Below, piece by piece: positions 25,865 through 36,357 of a DNA stretch of 64,000 nucleotides. The stretch's first letter is position 1. The number at the start of each line of letters is the position of its first letter. Both the position numbers and the translations under genes were made by a program. Source of the DNA: Paenibacillus assamensis DSM 18201 (GTDB lineage Bacteria; Bacillota; Bacilli; Paenibacillales; Paenibacillaceae); contig NZ_AULU01000003.1 in NCBI RefSeq assembly GCF_000422445.1, positions 124,001 to 188,000 on the forward strand. The letters run 5' to 3'. The notes below the pieces were generated by a model. That model was not told the origin of the DNA and did no database searches. It worked only from the letters and a program-made list of their open reading frames with translations.

Positions 25865-27385
25865 TTACACGTAAGGATATATTGTCTCCGCAAGTGTACG
25901 TACCATAACGCCTGTTCCGCCTTTCGGATTAACGCCCCGCGACTTCTTCAAGTATGAAGTTCCCGCAATGTCAAGATGAACCCAAGGCAAGCCGTCAGCG
26001 AATGTTCCAATAAACAATCCACCCGTTATTGTTCCGCCTCCGCGTCCACAGCTATTGCGAACATCCGCCACATCACTCTTTAATAAATCCCAGTACTCCT
26101 TATGAGATGGAAGCGCCCATACGTGCTCGCCTGCTCGCATAGATGCTGCAAGCACCTCATTCAATAAAGGCTCATCATTCGTAATCGCAGCTGTCGTCAC
26201 ATCACCAAATGCCACGATCGCAGCCCCTGTCAATGTAGCTACATCGATAAGCTTCGATGCGCCGAGTTCCTTCGCATAGGTCATCGCATCAGACAGAACA
26301 ACTCGGCCTTCAGCATCCGTATTGATGACCTCAATGGTGCGCCCACTGTAGGTCTTTACGATATCCCCCGGTTTCAAAGCATTGCCGCCTGGCATGTTCT
26401 CTGCAGATGCAATGACACAAATGACGTTCTTGTTCGGACGCAAACGACCGATCGTTGCCATCGTACCTAGAACAGCCGCTGAGCCCCCCATATCACTAAT
26501 CATTTCTTCCATACCATCTGCCCGTTTTAAGGAAATACCACCCGTGTCAAACGTAATGCCTTTGCCCACAAGCCCAAGTACATCTGACCATTCCTCTTTG
26601 CCTTGGTACTTAAGGACGATTAGGCGCGGTGGGTTTACACTTGCTTTGCCTACACCGATAATGCCGCCCATACCTTTAGCCTCAAGCTGGGTTTCATCAA
26701 GTATTTCTATTTCTAACTGATACGTATCTGCTATACGAGCTGCTACGTCAGCTAATGTAGAAGGATAAAGTTCATTGCCTGGCAAATTGGTCAAGTCTCT
26801 TGCAATCGTCGTACCAATCGCATAAGCATGGCCACGTTCTGCGCCCACTTTCCATTGTTCATGATCCAGAACAGCTCCGAACAGCTCTAGCGTTTGCAAA
26901 TGATGTGGAGCCTCTGCTTCTTTCTTATACGTATCACGTTGATAAGCTCCTAACAAGTATCCTTCTACCACAGCTTGAGCTACAAGAGCCGTACGCTTCT
27001 CAGGCGTAATTACAGCAAACTCATGCGTTACAAATATAGCAGGATGAGCTGCCTTCAATCTAACCGCTTCTCTTGCTGCTTTTGCAAACGCACAGCGCAA
27101 TTCTTCCGTTGTCCATCCATGTTCGGAACGAACGATCGCTATTAAGAAACGCACCTGGCCTTCACCTGCTGGAAATACATGAACACTTCCCGCTTGTGCT
27201 TTAATGACGCCTGTCTGTATCGACTGCTTACAAATGGCTGCACCGGGAACATTCATCATCCCATTTAACCATTCTGATTTTGTTGCTATTGCAATAATCG
27301 CATCCGCTTCTACGGATTGTTCTAGTGAAGAGCTAACTTGGATTGTTACGTGTTGAAGTGCTTCTGCATTCGTGAGTTTAACCAT
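25865..27385 (-). CDS. pepA: Leucyl aminopeptidase (M17)
   Basis: 506 residues. Cytosolic di-metal aminopeptidase that removes N-terminal residues from peptides. The N-terminal macro-like domain is followed by the M17 catalytic domain: VGKGITFDTGGISLK carries the first metal ligands and catalytic Lys, and NTDAEGRVVLSDAM is the diagnostic NTDAEGR motif with metal ligands and catalytic Arg. The start is ATG 27385 with AAAGGG 8 bases upstream; GTG 27394 is possible. It is transcribed in the same direction as the kinase gene upstream but separated by 51 bases. Confidence 0.96.
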   Translation of the reverse strand: MVKLTNAEALQHVTIQVSSSLEQSVEADAIIAIATKSEWLNGMMNVPGAAICKQSIQTGVIKAQAGSVHVFPAGEGQVRFLIAIVRSEHGWTTEELRCAFAKAAREAVRLKAAHPAIFVTHEFAVITPEKRTALVAQAVVEGYLLGAYQRDTYKKEAEAPHHLQTLELFGAVLDHEQWKVGAERGHAYAIGTTIARDLTNLPGNELYPSTLADVAARIADTYQLEIEILDETQLEAKGMGGIIGVGKASVNPPRLIVLKYQGKEEWSDVLGLVGKGITFDTGGISLKRADGMEEMISDMGGSAAVLGTMATIGRLRPNKNVICVIASAENMPGGNALKPGDIVKTYSGRTIEVINTDAEGRVVLSDAMTYAKELGASKLIDVATLTGAAIVAFGDVTTAAITNDEPLLNEVLAASMRAGEHVWALPSHKEYWDLLKSDVADVRNSCGRGGGTITGGLFIGTFADGLPWVHLDIAGTSYLKKSRGVNPKGGTGVMVRTLAETIYPYV

Positions 27386-27436
27386 CCTGACCACCCTTTA
27401 TCTTCTTATGATGTCATCTATTATATCATATCAAAC

Positions 27437-28897
27437 TTACCATTCTCCAAGGGAAGAAGAAGGGCGAGGATGTTCACCATTCGAAATCGGCAAGCGAATA
27501 ACAAATTGGGTCCATTCCTCTTGCTGACTGTCTACCTCGATCACTCCGCCATGATTACGAATAATGCGATAGCTGACAGACAAGCCTAAGCCTGTCCCTT
27601 CATTTTTCGTTGTAAAGAAAGGATCAAACAGCCGTTCAAGGGTTCGTTCATCCATCCCTTTTCCGTTGTCACGTATCGTTACGGCTACATACTTGCCTTC
27701 TTTAACGGCGTGAATTTGAATGGTACCTTTGCGGAGGTGAGCCACCTCAACAATCGCATCGATTGCATTGCGTATCATATTTAGAAACACTTGCTTAATC
27801 TGCTTCACGTCTATAGATACAGTAAGAGGCTGTTCAGGCGCATGTTCCATCCACTCTATTTCACAGTCCTTCATTAACGCCTCGCTCTCGGTCAATAGCA
27901 CCACTTCCCGCAGCAAAGACGAAATCGGAACTTCTGTCGTAAGGGGAGCTGTCGGTTTAGAAGAGTTAAGAAACTCAAAAATGATATCGTTGGCTCGATC
28001 GATTTCAGCCAGTATGATGCGTGCATATTCTTCCTTGCCTAAGTTCATCAAATGAGGTCTCAGCAATTGAATAAATCCGCGAATAGATGTTAATGGGTTG
28101 CGTATTTCATGCGCAATTGCTGCCGCAATTTTACCTAGTATCGCCAGCTTATCATTCTGTACAGCTGTCTGTTCAATACGCTTATAGTCCGACACATCCT
28201 TAATGCTGAATAAGAAATCTCCGTCCATTTGCTCACCGTGGGTGAACGTCACGAGAAAAGTTCTTCCTTGACGATCCGTTATTTCATGATAGCGCTTTCT
28301 CCTTTGGATAGTCTCTCGGAATACTCGAATCATCAATTTCCGTTTATCCCGTTGAATTAACGGATGACGCATAAGTTCAATCAGCGTGCAGCCGACTAAT
28401 TGTTTGCGCGGAACTTGAAGTAACGTGGCGGTTGCAACATTGACAAATGAAAGAGTACCGTCTTCATCGAACAATACGATAGCACAGTCCATCTGCTGCA
28501 GTACGTTTTCGTACTTGTTCTGGTTGAAGTCCCCGGCAAATAGAGCACGACTAGGTTGCATCCAAGGTTCCCGAATAGGGTTGATAGCCAAAAACTCCCC
28601 CTCCTTGCTCCCTTGTTCCATCTGAATGACGGACAAGCATTCCACAAAATAGACATAAGATCGATGCAGCATCTTTGCAGCTTCATTCCATTCCACATGT
28701 GACATCATCATAGTCATCGTATCTTCATGAAGGGTTAATACGTCATAGGGCTTCACTTGTTGGCTTGTCCTAGCAATTGTTCTGGCCGTCTCCAAGTCTT
28801 TCTCGCTGCCGTTCAACATAAACTGGCGCAAACTCTTTGTATACTGCGACTTCCAATTCACTATGTCCAACACCGTATCTTCGGAAGGACTTATCAT
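27437..28897 (-). CDS. PAS-domain sensor histidine kinase
   Basis: 486 residues. A helical N-terminal region with no membrane helix leads to a PAS domain (about 150-250: CAIVLFDEDGTLSFVNVATA). The HisKA domain carries the phospho-acceptor His in AAIAHEIRNPLTSIRGFI, and the ATPase domain has NMIRNAIDAI (N box), VTIRDNGKGM (G1), FDPFFTTKNEGTGLGLSVS (F and G2). The layout resembles soluble sporulation kinases of Bacillus (KinA/KinE type) and no response regulator adjoins it, which would fit an orphan kinase feeding a phosphorelay; this is inference. Start set by AGTGAGGTG before the ATG at 28897. Confidence 0.9.
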   Translation of the reverse strand: MISPSEDTVLDIVNWKSQYTKSLRQFMLNGSEKDLETARTIARTSQQVKPYDVLTLHEDTMTMMMSHVEWNEAAKMLHRSYVYFVECLSVIQMEQGSKEGEFLAINPIREPWMQPSRALFAGDFNQNKYENVLQQMDCAIVLFDEDGTLSFVNVATATLLQVPRKQLVGCTLIELMRHPLIQRDKRKLMIRVFRETIQRRKRYHEITDRQGRTFLVTFTHGEQMDGDFLFSIKDVSDYKRIEQTAVQNDKLAILGKIAAAIAHEIRNPLTSIRGFIQLLRPHLMNLGKEEYARIILAEIDRANDIIFEFLNSSKPTAPLTTEVPISSLLREVVLLTESEALMKDCEIEWMEHAPEQPLTVSIDVKQIKQVFLNMIRNAIDAIVEVAHLRKGTIQIHAVKEGKYVAVTIRDNGKGMDERTLERLFDPFFTTKNEGTGLGLSVSYRIIRNHGGVIEVDSQQEEWTQFVIRLPISNGEHPRPSSSLGEW

Positions 28898-29190
28898 CGT
28901 GATCACCTCACTGCCCACTACTTTTGACTGGACAAGATGTGCTCTGGTTACCAATAGTTACATGATAGTTATAATGACATCACTTTATCAACCCTAGAAA
29001 ATGTCGAATAATCGTATAAAAAGATGAATCGGCTAAAAGTAACCTAAATGGAACGTTGTGCATGATGAAACTCAAAGAAAGCGATCCATGTCGTATGTGA
29101 ACAGACTTAGAAGAGATAGTCCGTGCGACAAACAACATGAATCGCCTATGTTGATAAAGGAAACTTCTGCTTGTTGTTGTAACAACTGAT

Positions 29191-29601
29191 TCACGAACGC
29201 TGCTTCATCAACTGGGCTTTACGCCTGCTCATGAGCGCCAATCGACGCTTCAATTGCAACTCCCAGGGCTTGTCATCCCACTGCTTCGCCAGCGCCAATA
29301 AGTCTAATGACACATCAATCTGGCTGCGGACGATATCTAGAGGATCTTCATCCTCATGATTGACACAGTTCTCAAATATACGGCTTTCATCCTGCACGAC
29401 ATACTCTTGAAAGTCAACTTCCTCCGCCCCATCTGTCTGCGCATAATCAGCAACGATTTCATACTCATTTTCAACCAAATAATGTACCTCGATGCGCTGA
29501 CATACCGGGCACAGCAACAGGGGAACATTATGAATCCTTGTTCGATAATGCTGTAATGACCCCTGTGTTCCTATCATACTTGCTCCACAACAGAAGCTCA
29601 T
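29191..29601 (-). CDS. Small zinc-ribbon-like protein
   Basis: 136 residues. The N-terminus has two Cys-Cys pairs, FCCG at residues 3-5 and LLLCPVCQ about 30 residues later, with the spacing of a YgiT-type zinc ribbon. The rest is acidic, then basic and helical at the end (LKRRLALMSRRKAQLMKQ). A helix-turn-helix is not evident. The start is ATG 29601, preceded by GGAGGGAG; the longer frame lacks a ribosome binding site. Function unknown. The 293 bases between this gene and the kinase start show nothing recognisable. Confidence 0.65.
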   Translation of the reverse strand: MSFCCGASMIGTQGSLQHYRTRIHNVPLLLCPVCQRIEVHYLVENEYEIVADYAQTDGAEEVDFQEYVVQDESRIFENCVNHEDEDPLDIVRSQIDVSLDLLALAKQWDDKPWELQLKRRLALMSRRKAQLMKQRS

Positions 29602-29845
29602 GTTCTCCCTCCTCAGCATAACGTCAGAGTAAATGAGAAGCGTTGCACTTATAAGTAGTGTACCCAAGTTGTATCGCGGAACATAGTTATAGAAGCATAT
29701 TCGCTTCGTTACCACGAAATTCCTTTTTATGATGAAAAATGGTGACTAAAGTCTTGCTCGTGACTCGATTGTCCTACACGCATAAGCAATTTAGCAAGCG
29801 CATATAGATGATAAAACCTAACCAATGGAACGGAGGAATGAAAAG

Positions 29846-30061
29846 ATGTCTTCTCACGTATTGTTCCTGTCATCCAAGCAAATCAGTTACTTAACTTACA
29901 ACGAAAGAAACCACGAATTAGTTGCTAGCTATGCAACAGGCGAATGTAGATCTTTTTCATCCATATCTATAAATACGTTCGAGCAGCTGCTGCATTCTGA
30001 AAATCGGTATGATGACTTCGTTCGTCTCACGCAAGCAAAGTTTGGTGTGCCCACTTCATAA
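29846..30061 (+). CDS. Small KTSC-like protein
   Basis: 71 residues. The sequence ISYLTYNERNHELVASYATG followed by INTFEQLL and DDFVRL follows the layout of KTSC domains (short beta-beta-alpha proteins linked to lysyl-tRNA synthetase-like contexts and toxins), but the similarity is by eye and weak. GGAGGAATG precedes the ATG at 29846. It sits alone between the zinc-ribbon gene (divergent) and the alpha-glucan operon. Function unknown. Confidence 0.6.
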   Translation: MSSHVLFLSSKQISYLTYNERNHELVASYATGECRSFSSISINTFEQLLHSENRYDDFVRLTQAKFGVPTS

Positions 30062-30286
30062 GGATACAGTACGGATAAAATCCGCCAGCTTCTCTTTTCT
30101 TCACGATGATCTACTAAGATAATACCTCATTTTATAGATTCACAATCAACAAGATTTTAAGTTTTACTGGGTTATCTTTACCAAAAACTTAGACATACAT
30201 CTTTGTACGCACGGATAAGATGATCAGGAAACTAGTTTGTGCGGTCTTCAGCACATGCGCAATAAAGAGAACGGAAGGAGGCAGCT

Positions 30287-30805
30287 ATGGTTCAGCCATC
30301 CATTAATAATCGCCATTATACTGCGAATCAGAGCAATATTATTCACCTGATGGTTCAACAGCCGACGGTTCTGTTTGGCTATTGGGAAGTAAGCAAACGT
30401 CTAAAGTCTCTTATCGAACGGCACTACCGGAGCTCTTGGCATGAACTGCGCAGAGTTGCCCGCCTGTATCAATATTCTTACTCGGAACCAGACACCTCGC
30501 CCTTGACCTACTATGATACCGAGGTTGGCAATAGTGAGAGCTGGTACTTCCGTCACGTGGCGCCTCGCCATCGATATGCGCTTGATTATGGATTTATTAA
30601 TCACAATCACCAATTCGTCTCTCTTCTACGCTCAACTCAAGTCGGAACCCCGCGTAATGACCCGGATTGGATAGTAGAAGTCAGGCATGAATCAGCAACT
30701 ATTCACGGATGCTCGCAATCTGACTCCCAACACCAACAATACGGACAATCCAATTACTCGCCGTTTCAACAATTCTCAACATACACGCTTTATAGCGACA
30801 ATTAA
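30287..30805 (+). CDS. DUF4912 domain protein
   Basis: 172 residues. The family pattern is a hydrophobic-strand-rich domain with VLFGYWEVS near residue 30, RVARLYQYSY, SWYFRHVAPRHRYALDYGFI and FVSLLRSTQVGTPR. The C-terminal 40 residues are Gln/Ser/Tyr-rich. DUF4912 proteins have no known activity but recur beside GH57 and GT4 enzymes; the all-beta look suggests a carbohydrate-binding-like module (inference). AAGGAGG lies 7 bases before the ATG. First gene of the glucan operon; the next gene starts 26 bases after its stop. Confidence 0.75.
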   Translation: MVQPSINNRHYTANQSNIIHLMVQQPTVLFGYWEVSKRLKSLIERHYRSSWHELRRVARLYQYSYSEPDTSPLTYYDTEVGNSESWYFRHVAPRHRYALDYGFINHNHQFVSLLRSTQVGTPRNDPDWIVEVRHESATIHGCSQSDSQHQQYGQSNYSPFQQFSTYTLYSDN

Positions 30806-30831
30806 TCATGTTAAAGGGGTTAGACGATACG

Positions 30832-33800
30832 ATGAGCCAATTGCTTGAAACAAACTCGACGATTTCTCTAAATAGGGTGCATAAAGCGGGCGATGGCTGT
30901 GTAGCTTTAGTGCTGCATGCCCATCTTCCCTATGTACGACATAACGAGCAGGCAGAGAGATTAGAGGAACGTTGGTTCTATGAAGCCATGACAGAGACGT
31001 ACCTCCCTCTCCTGGATATGTTCGATCGTCTGGAACGTGATCGGGTTCCTTACCGGCTGACGATGACATTAACGCCAACTCTGCTAGCTATGATGGATGA
31101 TCCACTCATGCAAGTACGCTATGAACGTTATTTGTCGCGCTCTGTTGAGTTGGCACAATCGGAAATAGCACGAACAGCAGCGCAACCAGAGCTGCAAGCT
31201 GTAGCAAACATGTATGCCCAGCATTGGTCCTACCTTCTTCAGCGGTTTCGCGAATGGGATCGTTCCATTATCCCTCAATTTAAGCGTCATTATGAAGCAG
31301 GACATCTAGAGCTAATGACATGTGCATTAACCCATGCATTCCTCCCATTCCTTAAGCATGCTGCACTTGCACAAGCTCAAATTGAATACGGAATCATGGA
31401 GCATGAGCGCCACTTCGGTGTTCGGCCAGATGGCATCTGGCTTCCTGAATGTGCTTACGCCCCTCATTTATCAAAACTATTGCAGCAAAGCGGTATTCGC
31501 TACTTTATAGTTGACCAGCATGCACTACAGCATGCTGAGCCAATGCCAGTCAACGATACGTTCGTACCGATCGCGACGGAGGACGGCGTGTATGCTTTCC
31601 CAAGAGATGCAATGTCTTCCCATCAAGTATGGAGCAGTCACGAAGGCTACCCGGGTGATCCGGATTATCGGGAATATTACCGTGATATCGGATTCGATCT
31701 TGGCTGGTATGACGAGGACGAATGGAACTATATTAAGCCTCATTTATTAGCCGATGGATCCCGAATTAATACGGGCTTGAAATATTATCGCATTACCGGC
31801 AGCAATGGGGAGAAGCAGCCCTATTGCCCAGAATGGGCCCGTGCACGCACGGTCGATCACGCACGACATTTTATACATAGTCGGATACAACAACTAAGGC
31901 ATGCCAAAGACAATGTAACGGGCATTCCCATTGTTCTATGTCCATATGATGCTGAGTTATTCGGACATTGGTGGTATGAGGGACCGCAATGGATCGAGGC
32001 CGTATTCAGAGAATGGCATGAGATGCAGAAGCAAGGCAATCAAACAGTAAGTTTCGTCTCCCCGCTCGACTATGTGAACGCTGTACCAAATGTGCAGCAA
32101 GCTGAGATGTCGATGAGCAGTTGGGGACGCGGCGGTTACGCTGAAGTTTGGCTCCAAGAAAAAAACGACTGGATCTATAAGCAGCTTCACAAAGCAGAGG
32201 AAGAACTCCTCACCGTGCTGCAAAGACACGCGAATGATTGGGGCTATTCTACCATTCGAGAACGACTTGCCAATCAATCGATTCGTGAACTTATGCTGGC
32301 AGCGGCAAGTGATTGGGCGTTCATTCTTGATGCAGATACCGTACCAAGTTATGCAATCGAACGCACAAATCATCATCTTGAGCGTTGTCAGACACTTCTT
32401 CATATGTTGGAGCACGGCATTTACAATTTGGCGGAATTGGAGAAATTCGAGGCTGACACCCCTTGTTTCCCTAACCTGCATTATCGCGTTCTGCTGGATG
32501 CCATAACAAATGAACAGACGAGAGCACTTAACAGCCATCGTAATAGCTCTACTAGTGCGGCACCGTCATCATCTGACCATCAGCTTATGCTCTCATCCTT
32601 ATTTGCTTATATTCGTCAGCAGCTACCCGCTTCTCCTTCTCAGCAAGATGCAAATGATAGAAACAGTCTTACAAAAAACTCAGCTTGGCATAAAAAACGC
32701 ATCCTCATGCTGGCTTGGGAATTCCCGCCATTAGTGATAGGAGGCTTGTCACGAGCTGTTTATGATTTGTCACGCTATCTCGTTAAAAGAGATTGTGAGA
32801 TTCATATTGTCACTAGAGAAGTATCTGGAACACCACTCTATGAAAAAATGGATGGAATTCATGTACATCGAGTTCCTCTCGCCCCATCCATGACCGAGAT
32901 TGGGTTTATGGATTGGATTTTTCAGATGAATGCATCCTTTACGATTTGTACCGACGCCCTCATTACAGAAGGCATTCATTTTGATTTCATTCATGCCCAT
33001 GATTGGCTTGTTTATCTAGCAGCTCAAGATTTAAAGGAAGCCTACCAGCTCCCGCTTGTAGTTACGATTCACGCAACAGAGCATGGGCGCAATCACGGGG
33101 CTATTCATACTGACATGCAGCAACGCATTCACGAAATGGAGTACGAACTTACGCAAAAAGCGGAGCATGTTATCGTCTGTTCACAAGCAATGAAGCGTGA
33201 AGTCGAGCGAATTTTTGATTTGCCGCCTATGAAAGTAAGTGTCATTCCCAATGGGGTCGAAATTGTTAGTACGATCTCTTCTTCTGCACACAATCACTCT
33301 CCCGATCACATTTCATTGCCGATTCGCAGCACAAATACGGATACGGTCCGAGCTTTTCGCTCAACAATTGCTAAGCCAGAAGACAAAATCATTTTTTTCA
33401 TTGGTCGGCTCGTTTATGAAAAAGGCGTACAAGTGCTATTGTCATCGCTAAATCTTGTCCAAGAACGCGTTCCTAACGTAAAACTTGTTATCGCTGGAGC
33501 AGGCCCTATGGCATCCGAACTTAAGCGCCTTACTGCTGAACTTGGCTTGTCCCATTGTGTGCATTTTACAGGATTCGTCAACGATGAAGAACGCGATCTG
33601 CTCTTTGATATTACAGATGTATCCGTATTTCCTAGCTTGTACGAACCTTTCGGTATCGTTGCACTGGAAGCGATGGGCCGTGGGGTACCTATCGTCGTCT
33701 CGGATACAGGAGGGTTGGCGGAAATTATCGACCATAATCATGATGGCTATAAAGCGCTGTGTGGACATACCGAGTCTCTCGCATGGCACATTACCGAATT

Positions 33801-33927
33801 GCTGCTCCATCCTGACAAAGCCGAGCAGTTCGCTAAGCAAGCCTATCGAAAAGTGACAACTCTTTATGATTGGGATGCCATTTCCCTTTCTACCAGACAA
33901 GTTTATGAAGGAGTGATAGCTCAATGA
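30832..33927 (+). CDS. GH57 branching enzyme fused to a GT4 glycosyltransferase
   Basis: 1031 residues, two enzymes in one chain. The GH57/DUF1957 part (about 22-560) has [12 protein letters not shown], the nucleophile Glu206 in [10 protein letters not shown] and the acid Asp373 in [12 protein letters not shown], as in GH57 1,4-alpha-glucan branching enzymes. A Ser-rich linker leads to a GT4 domain from about 623 ([57 protein letters not shown]), resembling GT4 glycogen synthases. The chain could elongate and branch an alpha-glucan. The start is ATG 30832 with AAAGGGG at 12 bases; the upstream ATG 30808 lacks a site. Its stop overlaps the next ATG. Confidence 0.9.
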   Translation: MSQLLETNSTISLNRVHKAGDGCVALVLHAHLPYVRHNEQAERLEERWFYEAMTETYLPLLDMFDRLERDRVPYRLTMTLTPTLLAMMDDPLMQVRYERYLSRSVELAQSEIARTAAQPELQAVANMYAQHWSYLLQRFREWDRSIIPQFKRHYEAGHLELMTCALTHAFLPFLKHAALAQAQIEYGIMEHERHFGVRPDGIWLPECAYAPHLSKLLQQSGIRYFIVDQHALQHAEPMPVNDTFVPIATEDGVYAFPRDAMSSHQVWSSHEGYPGDPDYREYYRDIGFDLGWYDEDEWNYIKPHLLADGSRINTGLKYYRITGSNGEKQPYCPEWARARTVDHARHFIHSRIQQLRHAKDNVTGIPIVLCPYDAELFGHWWYEGPQWIEAVFREWHEMQKQGNQTVSFVSPLDYVNAVPNVQQAEMSMSSWGRGGYAEVWLQEKNDWIYKQLHKAEEELLTVLQRHANDWGYSTIRERLANQSIRELMLAAASDWAFILDADTVPSYAIERTNHHLERCQTLLHMLEHGIYNLAELEKFEADTPCFPNLHYRVLLDAITNEQTRALNSHRNSSTSAAPSSSDHQLMLSSLFAYIRQQLPASPSQQDANDRNSLTKNSAWHKKRILMLAWEFPPLVIGGLSRAVYDLSRYLVKRDCEIHIVTREVSGTPLYEKMDGIHVHRVPLAPSMTEIGFMDWIFQMNASFTICTDALITEGIHFDFIHAHDWLVYLAAQDLKEAYQLPLVVTIHATEHGRNHGAIHTDMQQRIHEMEYELTQKAEHVIVCSQAMKREVERIFDLPPMKVSVIPNGVEIVSTISSSAHNHSPDHISLPIRSTNTDTVRAFRSTIAKPEDKIIFFIGRLVYEKGVQVLLSSLNLVQERVPNVKLVIAGAGPMASELKRLTAELGLSHCVHFTGFVNDEERDLLFDITDVSVFPSLYEPFGIVALEAMGRGVPIVVSDTGGLAEIIDHNHDGYKALCGHTESLAWHITELLLHPDKAEQFAKQAYRKVTTLYDWDAISLSTRQVYEGVIAQ

Positions 33928-36353
33928 AAGCAGTTATTATGGCTGGAGGAAAAGGTACACGCCTGCGTCCTCTAACGTTAAACACGCCGAAACCGATGGT
34001 ACCGCTGCTTAATCGTCCTTGCATGGCGTACATTATCGACTTGTTGAAGCGTCACGACATTCATCAAATTGCTGTCACCCTTCAATACTTGCCAGATTCC
34101 GTTCGTGAGCATTTTGGAGATGGCTCTGAGTATGGCGTACAGCTCGTTTATTTCGAAGAAGATTCACCTTTAGGGACAGCTGGTAGCGTGAAAAATGCGG
34201 AAGCATTCCTTGATGAGACTTTTATTGTCGTGAGCGGTGATGCACTAACCGATTTCAACTTAAGGCAGGCAATTGAATATCATAGATCGAAGCAAGCGCT
34301 GGCAACGATGGTTCTTACTCAAGTGGACTCCCCTCTAGAGTATGGAGTTGTGATGACAGAATCAGATGGCCGTGTCACGCGCTTTCTGGAGAAGCCTAGC
34401 TGGAGCGAGGTATTCAGCGATACAGTCAATACTGGCATTTACGTGTTAGAACCATCCATCTTCAATTGGATACCAGATAACTCACCTTACGACTTCAGCC
34501 TAGACCTCTTCCCAACCCTGCTGCAAAAAAAGGAACGGCTATACGGTTATACCGCTTCAGGATATTGGTCAGACATTGGCAACTTGACCCAGTATCGTCA
34601 ATCTCAGTTCGATATGCTAGATCGAAAAGTATCGGTAAACTTGGCTGCCACAGAAGTGATGCCAGGCATATACTTGGAGTCCGACGTGAAACTACCTTCC
34701 CGCATCCATCTTAACGGACCTGCTTATATCGCATCAGGATGCAAATTGCATCCCGCTAGTTCGATAGGGCCGTATACCATACTCGGCGAAGGCAACACCA
34801 TTCACTCTTCCTCCAAGCTGGAGCGTACGATTATGTGGAACGGAAATTATGTTGGCGAGCATAGCGAAATGCAAGACAGTCTCATGATGAATCGCATCAT
34901 CATCGGTTCTGGTGCACAGCTAGATGAAGGATGCGTCATTGGATCAGGATGCACGATTGGATCCAAAGCAACGATTAGAAGCAATGTACGATTATGGCCT
35001 AACAAAACTGTGCCAACGAACACATCCGTTCATGAATCTTTAATTTGGAGCAACGAGGCTTCCAAGCCCCTGTTCACAAGTCGGGGCATTGTTGGGATCC
35101 CGAATGTGGATATCCACCCTGACCGAGCTGGAAAGCTAGGGGCGGCATATGGCTATACGCTGCCAAATGAAGCTACCGTAATTGTAGCAAACTGCAGCCA
35201 TGCTTATTCTTCCTTGTTGCGAGACAGCTTTGTATCAGGCCTTCGGTCTGTAGGCGTCCATGTTGTAGACATCGGAATATGCGCGGACGAAGTAACTCGC
35301 CATGCCGTACGCAATCGTTCTGCACATGGTGCTGTTCACATAAAAGTCCAATTGGATCATCAACTTGTGCCTCAAGTGGTACTGTCATGGATGGATGGCC
35401 ACGGTTGGCCAATTGCCAAGTCAGCAGAACGAAAGATCGAGAACGCCTATTTTCAAGAAGACTACGTACGCTGCCATGCCGAAGCAGTAGGCAGTTGGAG
35501 GCAGGATGCATATGCTGTTGATCAATACTTGTCGGCACTTGCGAAAGAACTAGACTTCTCTGCTGCCCACACTTCCTCTCTCGCTTATGTGCTTCAACTC
35601 GCTCCTTCTGTTGACATCGATCTTGTCCAACGCTTTTCAGCCGCAATTGGAGGCAGAAGACTCATTATTCAAGACTATGCCTTTGATACAGAATCACTAG
35701 CAGCACTAATACAACAGACACATTCAGATGTGGGCATTTATGTAGGGGATGATCTTCAGCTTCAAGTGGTCACACGCTCAGGCTCTCTACTCTCAGATGA
35801 TGGGCTTATGCACTTAATTGCTTATGCACTTGAACGTACTGGCGTCCCCGCTGTGCTAGGCGTCCCTGCTTCGTTCAGCATAGGTATCGATGAAGAAAAG
35901 ATGGGACGTACGCTGCGATTAGTTCGCACGAAGGAATCGTTACGTTCGGTTATGGAAGCGACAGCAGGAGTTCCATTCTGCCCCCTCGGCCATCGCCTTT
36001 ATGCCATCGGCCTACTATTGCAATTGTTCGCAGAAGAGAATAGCGCAGTAGAAAGTCTGCTGCATAATCTTCCAGAATCGCACACCGCTAAAGAAATTGT
36101 TCAGTGCGGCTGGCATGAAAAAGGCATCTTAATGCGAAAAGTGATGGAATGGGTTCGGTCTGATGGACAGCAAGTAGAACTGCTGGATGGCATTCGTATT
36201 TCAGGCGATGATGGAACTGTGCTCATTATGCCCGATGCGGATGAACCACTGTTTCAAATATACGCACATGCTAACAATTCCATGGACGCAGAACGTCTAG
36301 CTCATGATTACGCTTCCCGCTTGTTTCAATCACATCAAACGTTAAGGAAGTGA
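33924..36353 (+). CDS. Sugar-1-phosphate nucleotidyltransferase fused to a degenerate phosphomannomutase domain
   Basis: 809 residues. The N-terminal 235 residues are a nucleotidyltransferase ([55 protein letters not shown]). Next comes a left-handed beta-helix of hexapeptide repeats (about 250-360). The C-terminal half has the fold order of phosphomannomutase/phosphoglucomutase ([14 protein letters not shown] at its start, DAERLAHDY at its end). However, the TASHNP phosphoserine loop is replaced by a segment with [18 protein letters not shown], and the DGDGDR metal loop by [13 protein letters not shown]. This half should not be an active mutase. It overlaps the GH57-GT4 gene by 4 bases (ATGA) and is followed by GH15. 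NDP-glucose or GDP-mannose are both possible products. Confidence 0.87.
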   Translation: MKAVIMAGGKGTRLRPLTLNTPKPMVPLLNRPCMAYIIDLLKRHDIHQIAVTLQYLPDSVREHFGDGSEYGVQLVYFEEDSPLGTAGSVKNAEAFLDETFIVVSGDALTDFNLRQAIEYHRSKQALATMVLTQVDSPLEYGVVMTESDGRVTRFLEKPSWSEVFSDTVNTGIYVLEPSIFNWIPDNSPYDFSLDLFPTLLQKKERLYGYTASGYWSDIGNLTQYRQSQFDMLDRKVSVNLAATEVMPGIYLESDVKLPSRIHLNGPAYIASGCKLHPASSIGPYTILGEGNTIHSSSKLERTIMWNGNYVGEHSEMQDSLMMNRIIIGSGAQLDEGCVIGSGCTIGSKATIRSNVRLWPNKTVPTNTSVHESLIWSNEASKPLFTSRGIVGIPNVDIHPDRAGKLGAAYGYTLPNEATVIVANCSHAYSSLLRDSFVSGLRSVGVHVVDIGICADEVTRHAVRNRSAHGAVHIKVQLDHQLVPQVVLSWMDGHGWPIAKSAERKIENAYFQEDYVRCHAEAVGSWRQDAYAVDQYLSALAKELDFSAAHTSSLAYVLQLAPSVDIDLVQRFSAAIGGRRLIIQDYAFDTESLAALIQQTHSDVGIYVGDDLQLQVVTRSGSLLSDDGLMHLIAYALERTGVPAVLGVPASFSIGIDEEKMGRTLRLVRTKESLRSVMEATAGVPFCPLGHRLYAIGLLLQLFAEENSAVESLLHNLPESHTAKEIVQCGWHEKGILMRKVMEWVRSDGQQVELLDGIRISGDDGTVLIMPDADEPLFQIYAHANNSMDAERLAHDYASRLFQSHQTLRK

Positions 36354-36357
36354 TATC

